64,000 nt of DNA from Verticillium longisporum (GCA_019188255.1 JAETXT010000006.1:124001-188000); one strand, 5' to 3'; positions 1 to 10,130 are shown, counted from the stretch's first letter. The notes: a model not told the origin generated them from the letters alone. Translations and numbers: made by a program.

Positions 1-1
1 T

Positions 2-508
2 TCTTCTCGCTGTGGGGAGTGCATCCGTCGCGGTCGCTCTTGTGATGGTGTGAGCGTGGTTTCTGCGCGTAAGTTGGTCCCTGGTGGGGTCATGGTCCTG
101 TTTTCTAATGATCGTCTAGTGGAAAAGGCTCTTGCAGAGCAGAAGAAGCGAGAAGCTGAGATTGAGGATGCTGAAATGGAGTTGGAGGTGCTCCAAACGA
201 AGTTGGCGACGGCCTTGGGTCGTTTGTCCCGTCTTCGCAAGATGCGGAAGGCGGCGAAGGCTCGTGGGGAAGAGTTGTTTGCTCGTGGGATTCGTCAGTT
301 GGATGAGGAGGACGGCGTCCTTCCTCTGGGCGGGGACAACCTAAGCCTCGAGGCTCAGGAGGCCAACGTGGTGCAGGACCTTCAGGAGTGGGGTGCTAGC
401 GGCGTCGTGGACTGGTCCTCGTTGGGCTTCGGGGAGGAATTTTCCGACCTTGGTCCTGTGCCAGGCGATGATATTCTTGGAGCAACTGCGGGCAGTTCAG
501 GTTCTTGA
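2..508 (+). CDS. Antisense accessory ORF at the retrotransposon 3' end, Cys motif plus coiled coil (5' partial)
   Basis: The frame is open from base 2, so the start lies upstream of the window; an internal ATG is at 50. Just before that ATG the frame encodes R-C-x2-C-x6-C-D-G, resembling the first half of a Zn2Cys6 cluster. A charged, heptad-like helix follows (about residues 25-80 of the ATG form), then an acidic Gly/Ser-rich tail. I recall similar small proteins recurring next to fungal gypsy elements; that is from memory, not a search. The last 113 bp overlap the pol 3' end antisense. With no LTR between pol and this ORF, it may be cargo of the element. Function unknown. Confidence 0.55.
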   Translation, partial: SSRCGECIRRGRSCDGVSVVSARKLVPGGVMVLFSNDRLVEKALAEQKKREAEIEDAEMELEVLQTKLATALGRLSRLRKMRKAAKARGEELFARGIRQLDEEDGVLPLGGDNLSLEAQEANVVQDLQEWGASGVVDWSSLGFGEEFSDLGPVPGDDILGATAGSSGS

Positions 509-3500
509 CTGGTTCCCATGTGTTTTCTTCATGCCCATAGTTCTTCCATTTGATCAAGTATTCTTCTTGTTTGCTTATCTTTCTGTGATCGAGGATTCTT
601 TCGACATCATACTCGTTGGTATTTTCGACTTCCACGTTTGTTTCGAGTGGTGCGTTATGTGGTGCTGGCTCTAGTAGTGCAATGTGAAAAACGGGGTGAA
701 TCTTCATGTTCTCTGGTAATGAGAGGTGGTAGTTGGTATCCGAGAGTTTCTTGAGAATTTTAAATGGTCCTAGTTTCTTGAAATCCAATTTGTCGTTTGG
801 TCGTTTGGTTTTGATGTTTCGGCGGATGAGGTAGACGCTATCTCCCTCCTGTAAGGATGGTCCCTTCATCCTTGTCTTGTTGGCGTACGTGGTCATTCTG
901 GTGCGTACGAGCTCGAGGTCGAGCTTGATTTGTTCCTGGATCTTGCGGATGTTGACCGCAATGTTGGTCGCTTTTGGCGTGTCCGGTGCTTCGCGGCGTT
1001 CCGCGTAGGCTGTTGGGTTGTACCCGTAGTTGGCATAGAAGGGTGATTCCTTTGTTGACTCGCTTGGTGAGCTGTTGTATGCGAACTGTGCGATGGGTAG
1101 TAATGTGACCCAGTCATCTTGTTGGTAGTTGATATAACACCGAAGGTACTGCTCTAGAGTCTGGTTCGTTCTTTCTGTCTGTCCGTCTGTCTGCGGGTGA
1201 AAAGCCGTGGATAGCTTATGTTTGGCTCCAAGTTGAGCGATGAGTGACTTCCAGAAGTTGCTGGTGAAGAGCTTGTCTCTATCTGACACCAGTTCTTTTG
1301 GGAGTCCGTGTTGTCCCACAATGTTCCTGAGGAACACATAGGCGAGGTCTTCTGCCGTTCCTGTGGCTTTATACGGGAGAAAGTAGGAGTACTTGGTGAG
1401 TCGGTCGACGACTACTAGGATGTTGTCGTAAGAGGTCCCAGTTAAGGGTTCCTTCGATGGTGGCAGGCTGGTGATGAAGTCCAGTGAGACTGACTCCCAG
1501 GCTGCGGTTGGTACTGGTAGTGCTTTGAGTTCTCCATAGGGCCTGTGTCTCTCTGCCTTGCTTTTCTTGCAGAGGTTGCAGTTGCGGATCACTGCTGTGA
1601 CGTCCTGTCTGGTTCCTTTGAAGTCGTGATGTTTTCTGAGTCGGGCGAATGTTTTCGCTACTCCTTGGTGTCCGTGGGCCTTGGCCCCGTGGACTTGTTC
1701 GATGAGCTCTGTGGTGCTCTTGGGTGGCTTGGCGGGTTTTATTCGTGTGGTGACCGCCAAGGTACGGTGGTACGGGATTAGATTTCCTTCTTTGTCGCTT
1801 GCGAGGATTGCGTTATTGTTTGGGGGTGTGGTTTGTTCGTGGTCTGAGCGTCTGCTCAAGATATCTGCCCTGCCATTCTCAGATCCTTTGCGGTAGATGA
1901 TGGTGAAGTTGAATTCCGAGAGGAATTCCGCCCATCTAATCTGTCGTTTGTTGAGGTCTTTGTTCGTTGTGAAGTGTGCAAGATTCTTGTGGTCAGTGTA
2001 GACCTTGACTTCGTGTCGTGCTCCGGAGAGATACGTTCTCCATTCTTTGAAGGCTTCGATGATTGCCATGAGTTCTTTGTCGTGTATCTGATAGTTGAGC
2101 TCTGGTCCGTGTAGCTTTTTCGAGAAGAATGCTACTGGGTGCAATCGTCCTTGGTCGTCCCTCTGGCCTAACTGTCCTCCAATGGCGAAGTCGGAGGCAT
2201 CTGTCTCGACTTCCATGGGTTTTTCGGGGTCTATCATCCGGAGGACTGGTTCGCTGAGGACGGCATCGATAATTTGGCGAAATGCCTTTTCTTGGGGTTC
2301 GTTCCATGCGAACTCTATTTCCTTGACCGTGAGGCTCGTCAAAGGATTGGCAGTCTTGCTGTATCCTTTTAGGAATCGTCGGTAGAAGTTGACGAAACCG
2401 AGGAATGCTCTGACGTCCTTGACGTTCTTTGGTGTAGGCCATTCCCTGATGGCTGCCACTTTGGATTTTTCCATCCTGATTTCTCCTGGGGTGATCGTAT
2501 ACCCTAGGAAATCTACTTCCTGTGTGTGGAACTTGGCTTTTTCAGGCTCCACTAACAGCTCGTGCTGGTGTAGTCGTGTGAGGACCTGGTGGACGTGTCC
2601 CTTGTGTTCTTCCATTGTCTTCGAGAAGATCAGAATGTCATCGAGATATACCACCACGAAGACGTCCAGGAATTCTCGCAGTACATCGTTGATCATGTTT
2701 TGGAAGGTTGCGGGAGCGTTGGTCAATCCGAATGGCATGACCAAGTACTCGTAGTGTCCTCGTCGTGTTCGGAATGCCGTTTTCCATTCCTCTCCATCCT
2801 TGATGCGGATGAGGTTATATGCTCCTTTGAGATCGAGCGCTGTGAACCAATTGGCTCCTGCTAATGCGTCCCTGAGTTCTGATATCAGAGGCAATGGGTA
2901 GCAGTTCTTGATGGTAATGTCGTTCAACTGTCTGTAGTCGACGCATAGTCTTTCCTTGCCATTCTTCTTTGGCACAAAGAGAATCGGGTATCCTGCTGGG
3001 GATGTCGATGGTCGGATGTATCCTTTTCTGAGGTTCTCCTTGAGATACTCGTCGAGAGTATCCATCTGTCGAGGGTTCAATCCGTAGATCTTGTTGAATC
3101 GGGGGCTCTCCCCTTCCTTGATTGGGATTTCGTGGTCGTAGTGTGTGTGCTTAGGTAGCACCGTGTCGACTTCTTCCCTGAAGATCTTTTCGTACTTCCA
3201 GTATTCCTTGGGTACGTTCTGCAGTCTTTCTTGCTGTTCTGTTGTGAGCTCCTCCGGGGTTGTCTCCTCTGAGTTGTCCCTATTCGTGAGGGCTAGTTGG
3301 AGGTCGCTTGAGAGACCGCTCGTGGGTCTTTCCTCAGGGGCTGACGTACTCCACTGGACGCGGCCAGCTGTCCAGTCAATCTGAGGGTTCCATTGTCTGA
3401 GCCATGGGATGCCTAGGATGATTTGTTTTCCTCCCATGTTGGTGATGTCGAAGGTTATGTGACCTTGACGGCGAGAGATGAACACCTGGAGGGGCGCAGT

Positions 3501-3812
3501 CTCCGTGTTCACGATCCCTCCTCCGTATGAGACCGCTTGTCCTTCCACCGTGCTGAGTTGATAGGGTTCCTCCTTATATTTCCATGTGATCTTATTCTTG
3601 TTGATGTATTCGGGGCTCATGTAGTTGCCCTGGGCGCCGCTGTCTAGTAGCGCGCTTGCCCATCGTCCTCCTACGTTTATTCTCACGTAGAGGTGATTCG
3701 TGCCGTGGGTTCGTTCGGCTGAGCAGATCGCTCTTACTTCCTTCGTCGGTCGTTGTCCCTGTCCGACCGACGATTGCCTTTTCCCGAAGGCGGCGGCGTG
3801 GTAGGTGGCCAC
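396..3812 (-). CDS. pol: Pol polyprotein: PR-RT-RNaseH-IN-chromodomain
   Basis: This 1138-codon open frame encodes the enzymes that copy and insert the element. In order, counted from the in-frame ATG at 3812: aspartic protease motif LLDSGAQG near residue 56; reverse transcriptase with YLDD near 388; RNase H (ETDASD) near 535; integrase zinc region H-x3-H...CNLC near 690-730; integrase core with D (LDFITSLPP), D (SDRDKLF) and E (QTDGQTERTNQ); and a C-terminal chromodomain with YLIKWKNY and NTWEP. No stop or frameshift is seen, so the enzymes look intact. The frame is -1 relative to gag and is probably entered by frameshifting at 3779-3785 rather than from its own ATG. Confidence 0.93.
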   Translation of the reverse strand: MATYHAAAFGKRQSSVGQGQRPTKEVRAICSAERTHGTNHLYVRINVGGRWASALLDSGAQGNYMSPEYINKNKITWKYKEEPYQLSTVEGQAVSYGGGIVNTETAPLQVFISRRQGHITFDITNMGGKQIILGIPWLRQWNPQIDWTAGRVQWSTSAPEERPTSGLSSDLQLALTNRDNSEETTPEELTTEQQERLQNVPKEYWKYEKIFREEVDTVLPKHTHYDHEIPIKEGESPRFNKIYGLNPRQMDTLDEYLKENLRKGYIRPSTSPAGYPILFVPKKNGKERLCVDYRQLNDITIKNCYPLPLISELRDALAGANWFTALDLKGAYNLIRIKDGEEWKTAFRTRRGHYEYLVMPFGLTNAPATFQNMINDVLREFLDVFVVVYLDDILIFSKTMEEHKGHVHQVLTRLHQHELLVEPEKAKFHTQEVDFLGYTITPGEIRMEKSKVAAIREWPTPKNVKDVRAFLGFVNFYRRFLKGYSKTANPLTSLTVKEIEFAWNEPQEKAFRQIIDAVLSEPVLRMIDPEKPMEVETDASDFAIGGQLGQRDDQGRLHPVAFFSKKLHGPELNYQIHDKELMAIIEAFKEWRTYLSGARHEVKVYTDHKNLAHFTTNKDLNKRQIRWAEFLSEFNFTIIYRKGSENGRADILSRRSDHEQTTPPNNNAILASDKEGNLIPYHRTLAVTTRIKPAKPPKSTTELIEQVHGAKAHGHQGVAKTFARLRKHHDFKGTRQDVTAVIRNCNLCKKSKAERHRPYGELKALPVPTAAWESVSLDFITSLPPSKEPLTGTSYDNILVVVDRLTKYSYFLPYKATGTAEDLAYVFLRNIVGQHGLPKELVSDRDKLFTSNFWKSLIAQLGAKHKLSTAFHPQTDGQTERTNQTLEQYLRCYINYQQDDWVTLLPIAQFAYNSSPSESTKESPFYANYGYNPTAYAERREAPDTPKATNIAVNIRKIQEQIKLDLELVRTRMTTYANKTRMKGPSLQEGDSVYLIRRNIKTKRPNDKLDFKKLGPFKILKKLSDTNYHLSLPENMKIHPVFHIALLEPAPHNAPLETNVEVENTNEYDVERILDHRKISKQEEYLIKWKNYGHEENTWEPVKNLNCPQLLQEYHRLAQDQGRKIPPRSPTRTSPRRR

Positions 3813-5677
3813 GTTGTGTTTAGATTGCTTGGGTCGAGGTTGTCGTCGTCCTTATAATGGACCCTGAAGAGTGGCTTCTTGACGTGTTTCATACGGTGAA
3901 GCCTCCAATCTCTGGCCTTGGCCATATAGTGCTTTATGCACGCGTCATTATCGCAGTCCTCCCATCTGGCATGGTCTTGGTAGCATTTGTCGTGATAAGC
4001 GGGGTCTGGTCGGAACGTGAGCCGACCTTGACTGTATTCGTCCATGTGTAGGATCCATTTGCGACTTTCCTGTTCGAATTCTACCGTTACTCGTGGCTCG
4101 GTCCAGTGGTTGCGCGGGAGAAACCGGTGCGCGGCTTTCTCTTTGAAATGATATTCGCAGTCGTCGTAGACACATTCGGGCCAAAACAACTGATAGTGTT
4201 GTTCGTGGGCGTGGTGGAGTGCTGGATGGTCTCCTACCATGAGTCGTACGTTTTCTTTCGTGCTTTCTTGCTTTCGGGCGCTGGCCTTCCATGGCTTGGT
4301 CCCGTAGTAGATGAGTTCGTCCCACGGTACAAGGGGATCGTAATCCTCACTAGGGTTGCTAACGGCGTAGGTCTGTGTTGGGATGTGGAGTTGAAGTTGT
4401 CCCAACGGGGGTTCCTCCTCCTGGCTTGCTTGCGTGTATTCGTCCCATTCCTCGTTGCTCATAAGTCCAACGTGGAGTGCGGCCTGTGGTTCCGGGTGAG
4501 CTTGTTCATAAGCCCTTTCTTCGTCTGTATCGATTTCCTGGGTCTCCGGCGTTACTTGCTGGGCCCATTTCTGAATTCGCCTTTCCTTCCTGGTGGTGAC
4601 CATCATGGCCAGGGTTCTTTGTCCCGTAGGTGCCCTGGGGAACCATCCATTCTGTTCCTTACTGTCCTTGTGGGTCAGGCAATCATCCTGGTAACAGAAG
4701 GTCCAGTTAGTTTTGGCATGGTCCTGGTGTTGAGTATGGTTGAGCTGTCGTTCGTTTACGGGTTTCCAGGGCTTCTTAGGTTGCCGGCATTCTCGAGCCA
4801 TATGCCCGTTTTTGCCGCAGTTGTAGCATTTCATGTCCTTAAGATCCTTCGGTTTGCCATGTCTGGTATTGTCGAGCTCCATGGGTCCTGCATGGGTGGT
4901 CTGTCCCCAAGCCGTGCTGACGCGGGGTTTGTCGTGCTGGTACTTGCGTCCTTGATTGGATCGGTGGTGGGGAATGCGAGGGTTCCATGGTCCTATAGCG
5001 GGCTTTCGTCCCTTTTCTATTCTGCGTTCGTACTGGCGATCGTCGATTTTGACGGCCATGGCGATGTACTCGGTGAGGGTTTCGGGTCTATCCTCCCGGA
5101 TGAGGTCGTCCTTGACGGCGTCTTTGAGTCCTTCGTAGAAACGGGCCATGAGAGCGGACTCTGTCCAATCGAGTCGACTGGCTAAGAGTCGAAACTCCGT
5201 GGCGTACTTAGTGGCTGGCCCGGTCTGTTTGAGCTGAAGGATTTTTCTTTCGTTTTGTCGTTCCTCGTCCACGTCCCCAAACGCTCCTTTAATGGCTTCT
5301 TCGAATGCGTTCATACCTGCGTAGATGTCCTGGGTGGCCTGCTTCATATCTTCTTTCTTGGTGTGGGTGGAATAGTCCCTAATGAAGGGTTCGAACCAGT
5401 GCAAGGCGTCCCCTTTGAGGTAAGAGGAGGCGTTGGCGACCTTCTCGCCCCAGTACTTAAGTTGGCCCTCATTGGCTTTGTGGTACTGGCGTACCTGGGT
5501 GATGAAAGACTGAAGTGCCCTAGGGTTGCCGTCGAATGACTGAGGGGGAAGAGCCTTCATGCTCGTTCCGCCTTGAAGTTGTTGCATTGAGGCTCGGAGC
5601 TGTTCGTTCTCCGAACGGAGCTCCTGGATCATAGCGGCCAAGTTGCTGGCGCTGTTTCCGACGCTGTTGGTGGACAT
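3734..5677 (-). CDS. gag: Gag structural protein with CCHC knuckle and Cys/His-rich tail
   Basis: The 647-residue frame starts at ATG 5677. An N-terminal coiled-coil segment is followed by a retrotransposon gag domain (roughly residues 45-220) and a zinc knuckle CYNCGKNGHMAREC near residue 281. About 350 further residues follow the knuckle, which is long for a Ty3/gypsy Gag. That tail contains three copies of C-x4-C-x2-H (CYQDDCLTH, CVYDDCEYH, CDNDACIKH), each in a His/Trp-rich context. Gag should assemble the virus-like particle; the tail's role is unknown. It overlaps pol by 79 nt. Confidence 0.9.
   Translation of the reverse strand: MSTNSVGNSASNLAAMIQELRSENEQLRASMQQLQGGTSMKALPPQSFDGNPRALQSFITQVRQYHKANEGQLKYWGEKVANASSYLKGDALHWFEPFIRDYSTHTKKEDMKQATQDIYAGMNAFEEAIKGAFGDVDEERQNERKILQLKQTGPATKYATEFRLLASRLDWTESALMARFYEGLKDAVKDDLIREDRPETLTEYIAMAVKIDDRQYERRIEKGRKPAIGPWNPRIPHHRSNQGRKYQHDKPRVSTAWGQTTHAGPMELDNTRHGKPKDLKDMKCYNCGKNGHMARECRQPKKPWKPVNERQLNHTQHQDHAKTNWTFCYQDDCLTHKDSKEQNGWFPRAPTGQRTLAMMVTTRKERRIQKWAQQVTPETQEIDTDEERAYEQAHPEPQAALHVGLMSNEEWDEYTQASQEEEPPLGQLQLHIPTQTYAVSNPSEDYDPLVPWDELIYYGTKPWKASARKQESTKENVRLMVGDHPALHHAHEQHYQLFWPECVYDDCEYHFKEKAAHRFLPRNHWTEPRVTVEFEQESRKWILHMDEYSQGRLTFRPDPAYHDKCYQDHARWEDCDNDACIKHYMAKARDWRLHRMKHVKKPLFRVHYKDDDNLDPSNLNTTWPPTTPPPSGKGNRRSDRDNDRRRK
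3779..3785 (-). other. Candidate -1 ribosomal frameshift site G GGA AAA
   Basis: On the minus strand the gag codons read TCG GGA AAA GGC. Slipping back one base gives GGG AAA AGG CAA, which leads directly into the pol frame (G-K-R-Q-S-S). The heptamer fits X-XXY-YYZ and lies inside the 79-nt gag/pol overlap. One missing G or A in this run would also split a single gag-pol ORF, and homopolymer losses occur elsewhere in this window, so an artefact remains possible. Confidence 0.6.
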
Positions 5678-5720
5678 TGTTCCTGTGGTAAGTATTGCTC
5701 AGTGTCACAAGGTAAACCTA

Positions 5721-5740
5721 CTGAACAAGAGTGATCAAAA
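5721..5740 (-). other. Candidate primer-binding site (self-priming type)
   Basis: This is the 20 nt directly inside the LTR. It does not begin with TGG, as a tRNA-primed site normally would. Its TTGATCACT is complementary to AGTGATCAA within the LTR (5886-5894), as expected if the RNA 5' region folds back to prime itself, as in Tf1-type elements. The inference rests on a 9-nt match. Confidence 0.4.
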
Positions 5741-6216
5741 TGTTACGACCTGGCAGCTTCCGAAGGGGGAACACTGTCAGAGGGTTAGGGTTGCTGTTTG
5801 CAGAAGCTTAGGTTGTGACTCTGAGACGATGTGGTGTCGTAAGGCGTTGCGCACTCGTTACAATGGATACAAGGTAAGACTTAGATTGATCACTGTCGTG
5901 AGAAAGAATGTATCTACAAGTCCAGAATGTCCGTCCTTATATACCTGCCATCCTGTCCTTGTTGTGTTAGGTGGTGAGCTCATGTTGGATGGCTCACTGG
6001 TTAGTTGTTGGTGATCCATGATGTTAGGATCACGGTGTGTTATCCCGTGAGCCATTCCCTGGCTCACTGCGGCGTCCTTGGTGAGCCCGACGACTCACCC
6101 TTTATGTCTGAGTGAGCCATCACGTGATTTGCCAGGTGGGCCCGATTCTTATCTTATCGCGTTCCCTGATCGCGGGGTCGTCGATTCGCGGCCGCCCTGC
6201 TTCCTTGGTTGTTACA
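5741..6216 (-). repeat. 5' LTR of the gypsy element (476 bp)
   Basis: The minus strand begins TGTAACAACC and ends GGTCGTAACA, giving TG...CA termini with an imperfect 10-bp terminal inverted repeat. The end abuts the candidate primer-binding site 64 bp before the gag ATG. The U3 part (5974-6118) carries seven close variants of GTGAGCC in both orientations plus CACGTG at 6121. The outer edge coincides with the start of RIP-mutated DNA. Confidence 0.8.
5936..5943 (-). promoter_or_regulatory. TATA box of the LTR promoter
   Basis: TATATAAG on the minus strand lies about 270 bp into the LTR. Transcription would be expected to start about 30 bp further on (near 5910), shortly before the 9-nt segment complementary to the primer-binding site. 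Confidence 0.5.
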
Positions 6217-6217
6217 A

Positions 6218-7027
6218 TATTACTCTAAATATAAATAGTATAAGTATTAATCTATTAGGTCTAGAAATATCGTTTATTACCTTTACTATTCTTTAAAATA
6301 GCGATTCTAAGCTTATATTACGAGATTCTACTTTTAAGATCTTATATACTCCATTAATCGGCTTATAATAGCTCTTAATTTTACTAATTAATTAACAGGC
6401 CTCTATAGGGATCTAATAGTAGGTTATATTTAGGAAGTATATTTCTATTTTAAATTCTATAAAGGTAAAGTTTATTCTAATATTAGTAATTATAATATCT
6501 AGAAGCTTTAAATAAATATCTAATTAATACCTTTTAAGGGCTTCCTATATTATATAAGCTATAAAATTAAAAATAAAAGTTATAGATTAGAATCCTATAT
6601 TTATATCGATTATATAAAGAATAGGCTTTCTATTTAAATATATAATATTAATTAAAATCTTATAATTAAAGTTAATATTTAATTTTAAAATAAATTTAAA
6701 ATATTATAGAGACCTCCTTTTTATCTATTAATAATAACAGAAGTAATTTATTAGCTCTAGAGTATCCCGATTTATATTATAGTATATTCTCTAGAATAGG
6801 TTCTATAGCTTCTTTATAAATAAATAATTAAACTATTTATAAATATATCAAAGCTCTACTTCTATTAGAAACGCTATTCTATTACTCTCTATCTTTATTA
6901 TATATATAACCCTAGAGCTAATATAAATCTTTATATTTAAGAAGAACTATAAATAGCTCTATTTATAGAAGATAGGTATATATTTCTAGATCTCCTTAAT
7001 ATACTTTACTAGCTTATTATATATATT
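6218..7027 (+). repeat. 810-bp direct repeat, copy 1
   Basis: It aligns with 16665-17474 over the same length with no net gap; most differences I read are A/G or C/T changes. Its left edge is cut exactly by the gypsy LTR. Confidence 0.8.
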
Positions 7028-9592
7028 ATTTAAATAAATTCCGAGATTATTTATATCCTTAATATAAAGGAGGAATAAAGTATTTATTAGGATAATATAG
7101 AATATAATTCTCTTAATTAATATTAGAATAGTAATCTTCTCTATTATAGAAATAGGATTTCCTATTTTAAATTTTATTTTAACCTTTATTCCCTATTTAT
7201 TAATTATTAAGCTTAATATTAAAGCTATTAAGGCCTTTATTTATAAAGCTCCTATTATTAAAATTAATATTATATTTATATTAAGGATAATATTATATTA
7301 TATAGAAGTATTAATAATCTAATATTAAATAAAGAACTATTCTATTAGAGCTATTATTTTAGCTTTTAAATTATTCCCTTTAATTATATATTAGAATAAT
7401 TTATTTATTAGGAAGTATATAATATAAGTATTTATTAATTCGCTTTCGGGATTAGACCTATAAATATTATTTACTCTTAGCTTAACTATTAGAAATAGGA
7501 TTATTTAATTCTAAGCTCTTAATAGGTTCTATTATTATTAGAAACTAATAATATCCTTTCTATTAATCTCTATATACTTCCTATATATATTTCTATTACT
7601 CTTTCGAGTATTATTATTCCTTAAGAGAATACTTTATTAATCTATAATCTAGTTTAGAGTATATCTAGTATTTATAAATTCTAGATAATTAATAATTATT
7701 AGTTCTATATATTAATTATTCTCTACGATCTCTTTTTCTATTTATTTAATAATATCTACTCCTATAACGTTTATTAATATAGAAGTACTTAGATATTCTA
7801 ATATTCTCTTCTACCTTTAATATATTCTTAAGCTATATAGATAATATATTAAAAGATTATTCTAATCTTATTAATATAATCTTTAGTTCTAGGATACTTT
7901 AAATTACCTTTAGAGCATTTATATAGAAATAAGTCTCTTCTTTAAATATAGAGCTAAGTATTCTCTAATATTATTAAAGCCTATTTAAAAAGATCTAAAG
8001 AATTCTCTTTATAGCTTTCTTATATTATTAGCTTTTATTATTATAGAGTAAAACGTTATTAAGCTCTAGTTTATATAATATTATATTCTATTAATCTCTA
8101 AATTAAATTATTATTTAATTATTAAGTATATTTAATAGAATCCTATATTCTAGTTTATATATTCTAGAAAGAAAGTTTATATATACTTTAAAAGTATATT
8201 AAGGAAGAGTATATAGAACTATATATAATAGACTTATAATAGTTTATAAATATCTATAAAGATATATATTTTATTATTAAAGATATTATATATTTTATTA
8301 GAATAATTACTCTCTTTATTCTAGAATAATATAAATTATTTAATTATAGCTCTATTAATTAATATATTTACCGATTTATATAACAATAAAGTATAATATT
8401 AAGCTAATAGGTTCTAAATATTATTTAAAAATAAAGTTTTATTCTTTTTTAATTAAAGTATAATCTCTTATTAATTAGATTATTTATTCTATTAATTAAA
8501 TAACCCTAGAATTAAGGGCTATTAAGGATCTATCCTCTTTATTTATAGTTTTCGGATTTAAGATAATTAAACGTTTATTATAGATTATTATTTATAGTCC
8601 TATTAATTTCCTTATTCTTCTATTCTTTAGAATATTAAATCCTAATTAATAATAATCGACTTTATTATATTAAGTATTTCCTTATATAAGAGTATTAATA
8701 TTAATCTCTTTAATATTTTAATATATATTATTCCTAGAAGAGGGATCCCGTACTCTATTAGATATACCTTTAGTACTTAAGTAATTATTATATTATAGGA
8801 GTTAAAGTCCTTTTCAGTTTAGCTTTAGAAGTCTTCGATAAACGCTTCTAGGAGGTAAACTTCTTTTATAGTCCTATATATACTTATTACTTTAAGGATC
8901 TAAGCGCTTTTAAGATCTATAGATATTAAATCTAGTAATCTAGGGAATTATAATTCTATTCTATTAATAATAAAGTTAATATCGGGACCCTTCCTAACCT
9001 TCTATATTAAATATAATATATTAAGTTCTTCTAGAATACTATTAAACTCTTATTATATCTTTTTAATATTCTCTAGTTCTATTATAGAGCTATTATTATA
9101 ATCTAAGGAGCTTATTATTATTAATTCTATTTAAGCTCTATTATAATTAATTAACTATTCTATAGAGCTTTATTTATTAAGTTAATAGTTAATAATATAG
9201 TTTAAGTAATAATCTTAAATATAGGAGTCTTAAGATACTCGAAATAGATAATACTCCTATAGACTATATAATAGAGGGTTTCTCTATTATTAAGCTCTTA
9301 TAAGAGTCCTAAAATACTTAAAGTAAATAATACTTTTATAATTATTTATAAAGTATAATCGATAAGCTTATATATAGTAAATTTACTATTTATAGGATCG
9401 ATCTTAACTTTTCTAGCTCTAGCTATTCTATATTATATTAAATATAATACTAATTAATATTAAGAGGGCTTTATTATTTATATAAACCCTAATTTATTAC
9501 TTTAGCTATACTTAAGAGCTCTAAATAAGTAGGGTTAATAATATAAGATTTATAATTATTATTAATACTATCTCTCTAAATTACTATTATTT

Positions 9593-9744
9593 ATATAAAT
9601 TAGATATATCTATTTAATTTATTAATTATATAAGCTATAAACTATATATTCTTAAGAGCTATAAGTCCTAGCCCTAGTAATTACTATATTAGTAAATCCT
9701 ATATAGTAATTACCGACCTAAGTAATCCTTAATATTAATTTAAT
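9593..9744 (-). repeat. 152-bp LTR-like repeat, inverted copy
   Basis: The reverse complement matches 17476-17627 closely with about a one-base length difference. The length and TG(TA)TTAG-like to TTATAA ends suggest a short solo LTR, but target duplications are not recognisable after RIP. It interrupts or abuts the decayed gypsy reverse transcriptase. Confidence 0.5.
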
Positions 9745-9799
9745 AATATATATAAACTATACTATTAAATTAATAGCTCTTTAAAAGAGAATATATATC

Positions 9800-10130
9800 T
9801 TAAATAGATTAATAGAAGTTATAAATATTATTATATCCCTATTAATCTTATTAAATAGTATTTAATTATATTTATTAAAGAAGTTAAGAAGGGAGATAAA
9901 CTTATATATTATAAAATCTTCTAAGAAATCGTCTCTACTTAGGGGTATAAAAGTATCCCTTATTATAACCCTATTAATATATATAGCTAAATTAATAAGC
10001 TTTATCTTTCTATCTTTCTTTTAAACTAGGAACTAAAGGTTCCTATATAAAGTATAGCTTTCCTCGATAACCCCTCTCTTAAAGTATTCCTTTACTATTT
10101 CGATAATTAATTTCTCGAGGGCCTTTAGAA
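9800..10130 (-). pseudogene. RIP-degraded Ty3/gypsy reverse transcriptase
   Basis: The minus-strand translation, ignoring stops that replace Trp or Gln, retains the order of a fungal gypsy reverse transcriptase: a K-R-G-V-I-E-E-S-like segment, a W-F-L-V-x-K-K-D-like segment near 10012-10045, I-R-D then D-D-F-L-E-D-F near 9900-9950, and N-F-F-N-K-Y-N near 9840-9890. It is a different lineage from the intact element at 1-6216. Neighbouring sequence on both sides is probably the rest of the same dead element. Confidence 0.5.

Larger units (their letters stand above)
1..6216 (-). mobile_element. Ty3/gypsy chromovirus LTR retrotransposon (3' end outside window)
   Basis: The order on the minus strand is LTR (5741-6216), candidate primer-binding site, gag, then pol with protease, reverse transcriptase, RNase H, integrase and chromodomain. 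Both frames are open over their whole length and the sequence has normal CA/TG content, unlike the RIP-mutated DNA that begins at 6217. It is therefore a recent insertion. No second LTR starts within the 395 bases beyond the pol stop, so the 3' LTR lies outside the window. The left boundary given here is only the window edge. Confidence 0.9.

Noticed and set aside
4106..5185. 359-codon plus-strand open frame opposite gag
   Set aside because: It lies antisense inside the gag gene, has no domain, and is explained as a shadow of the gag codon usage.
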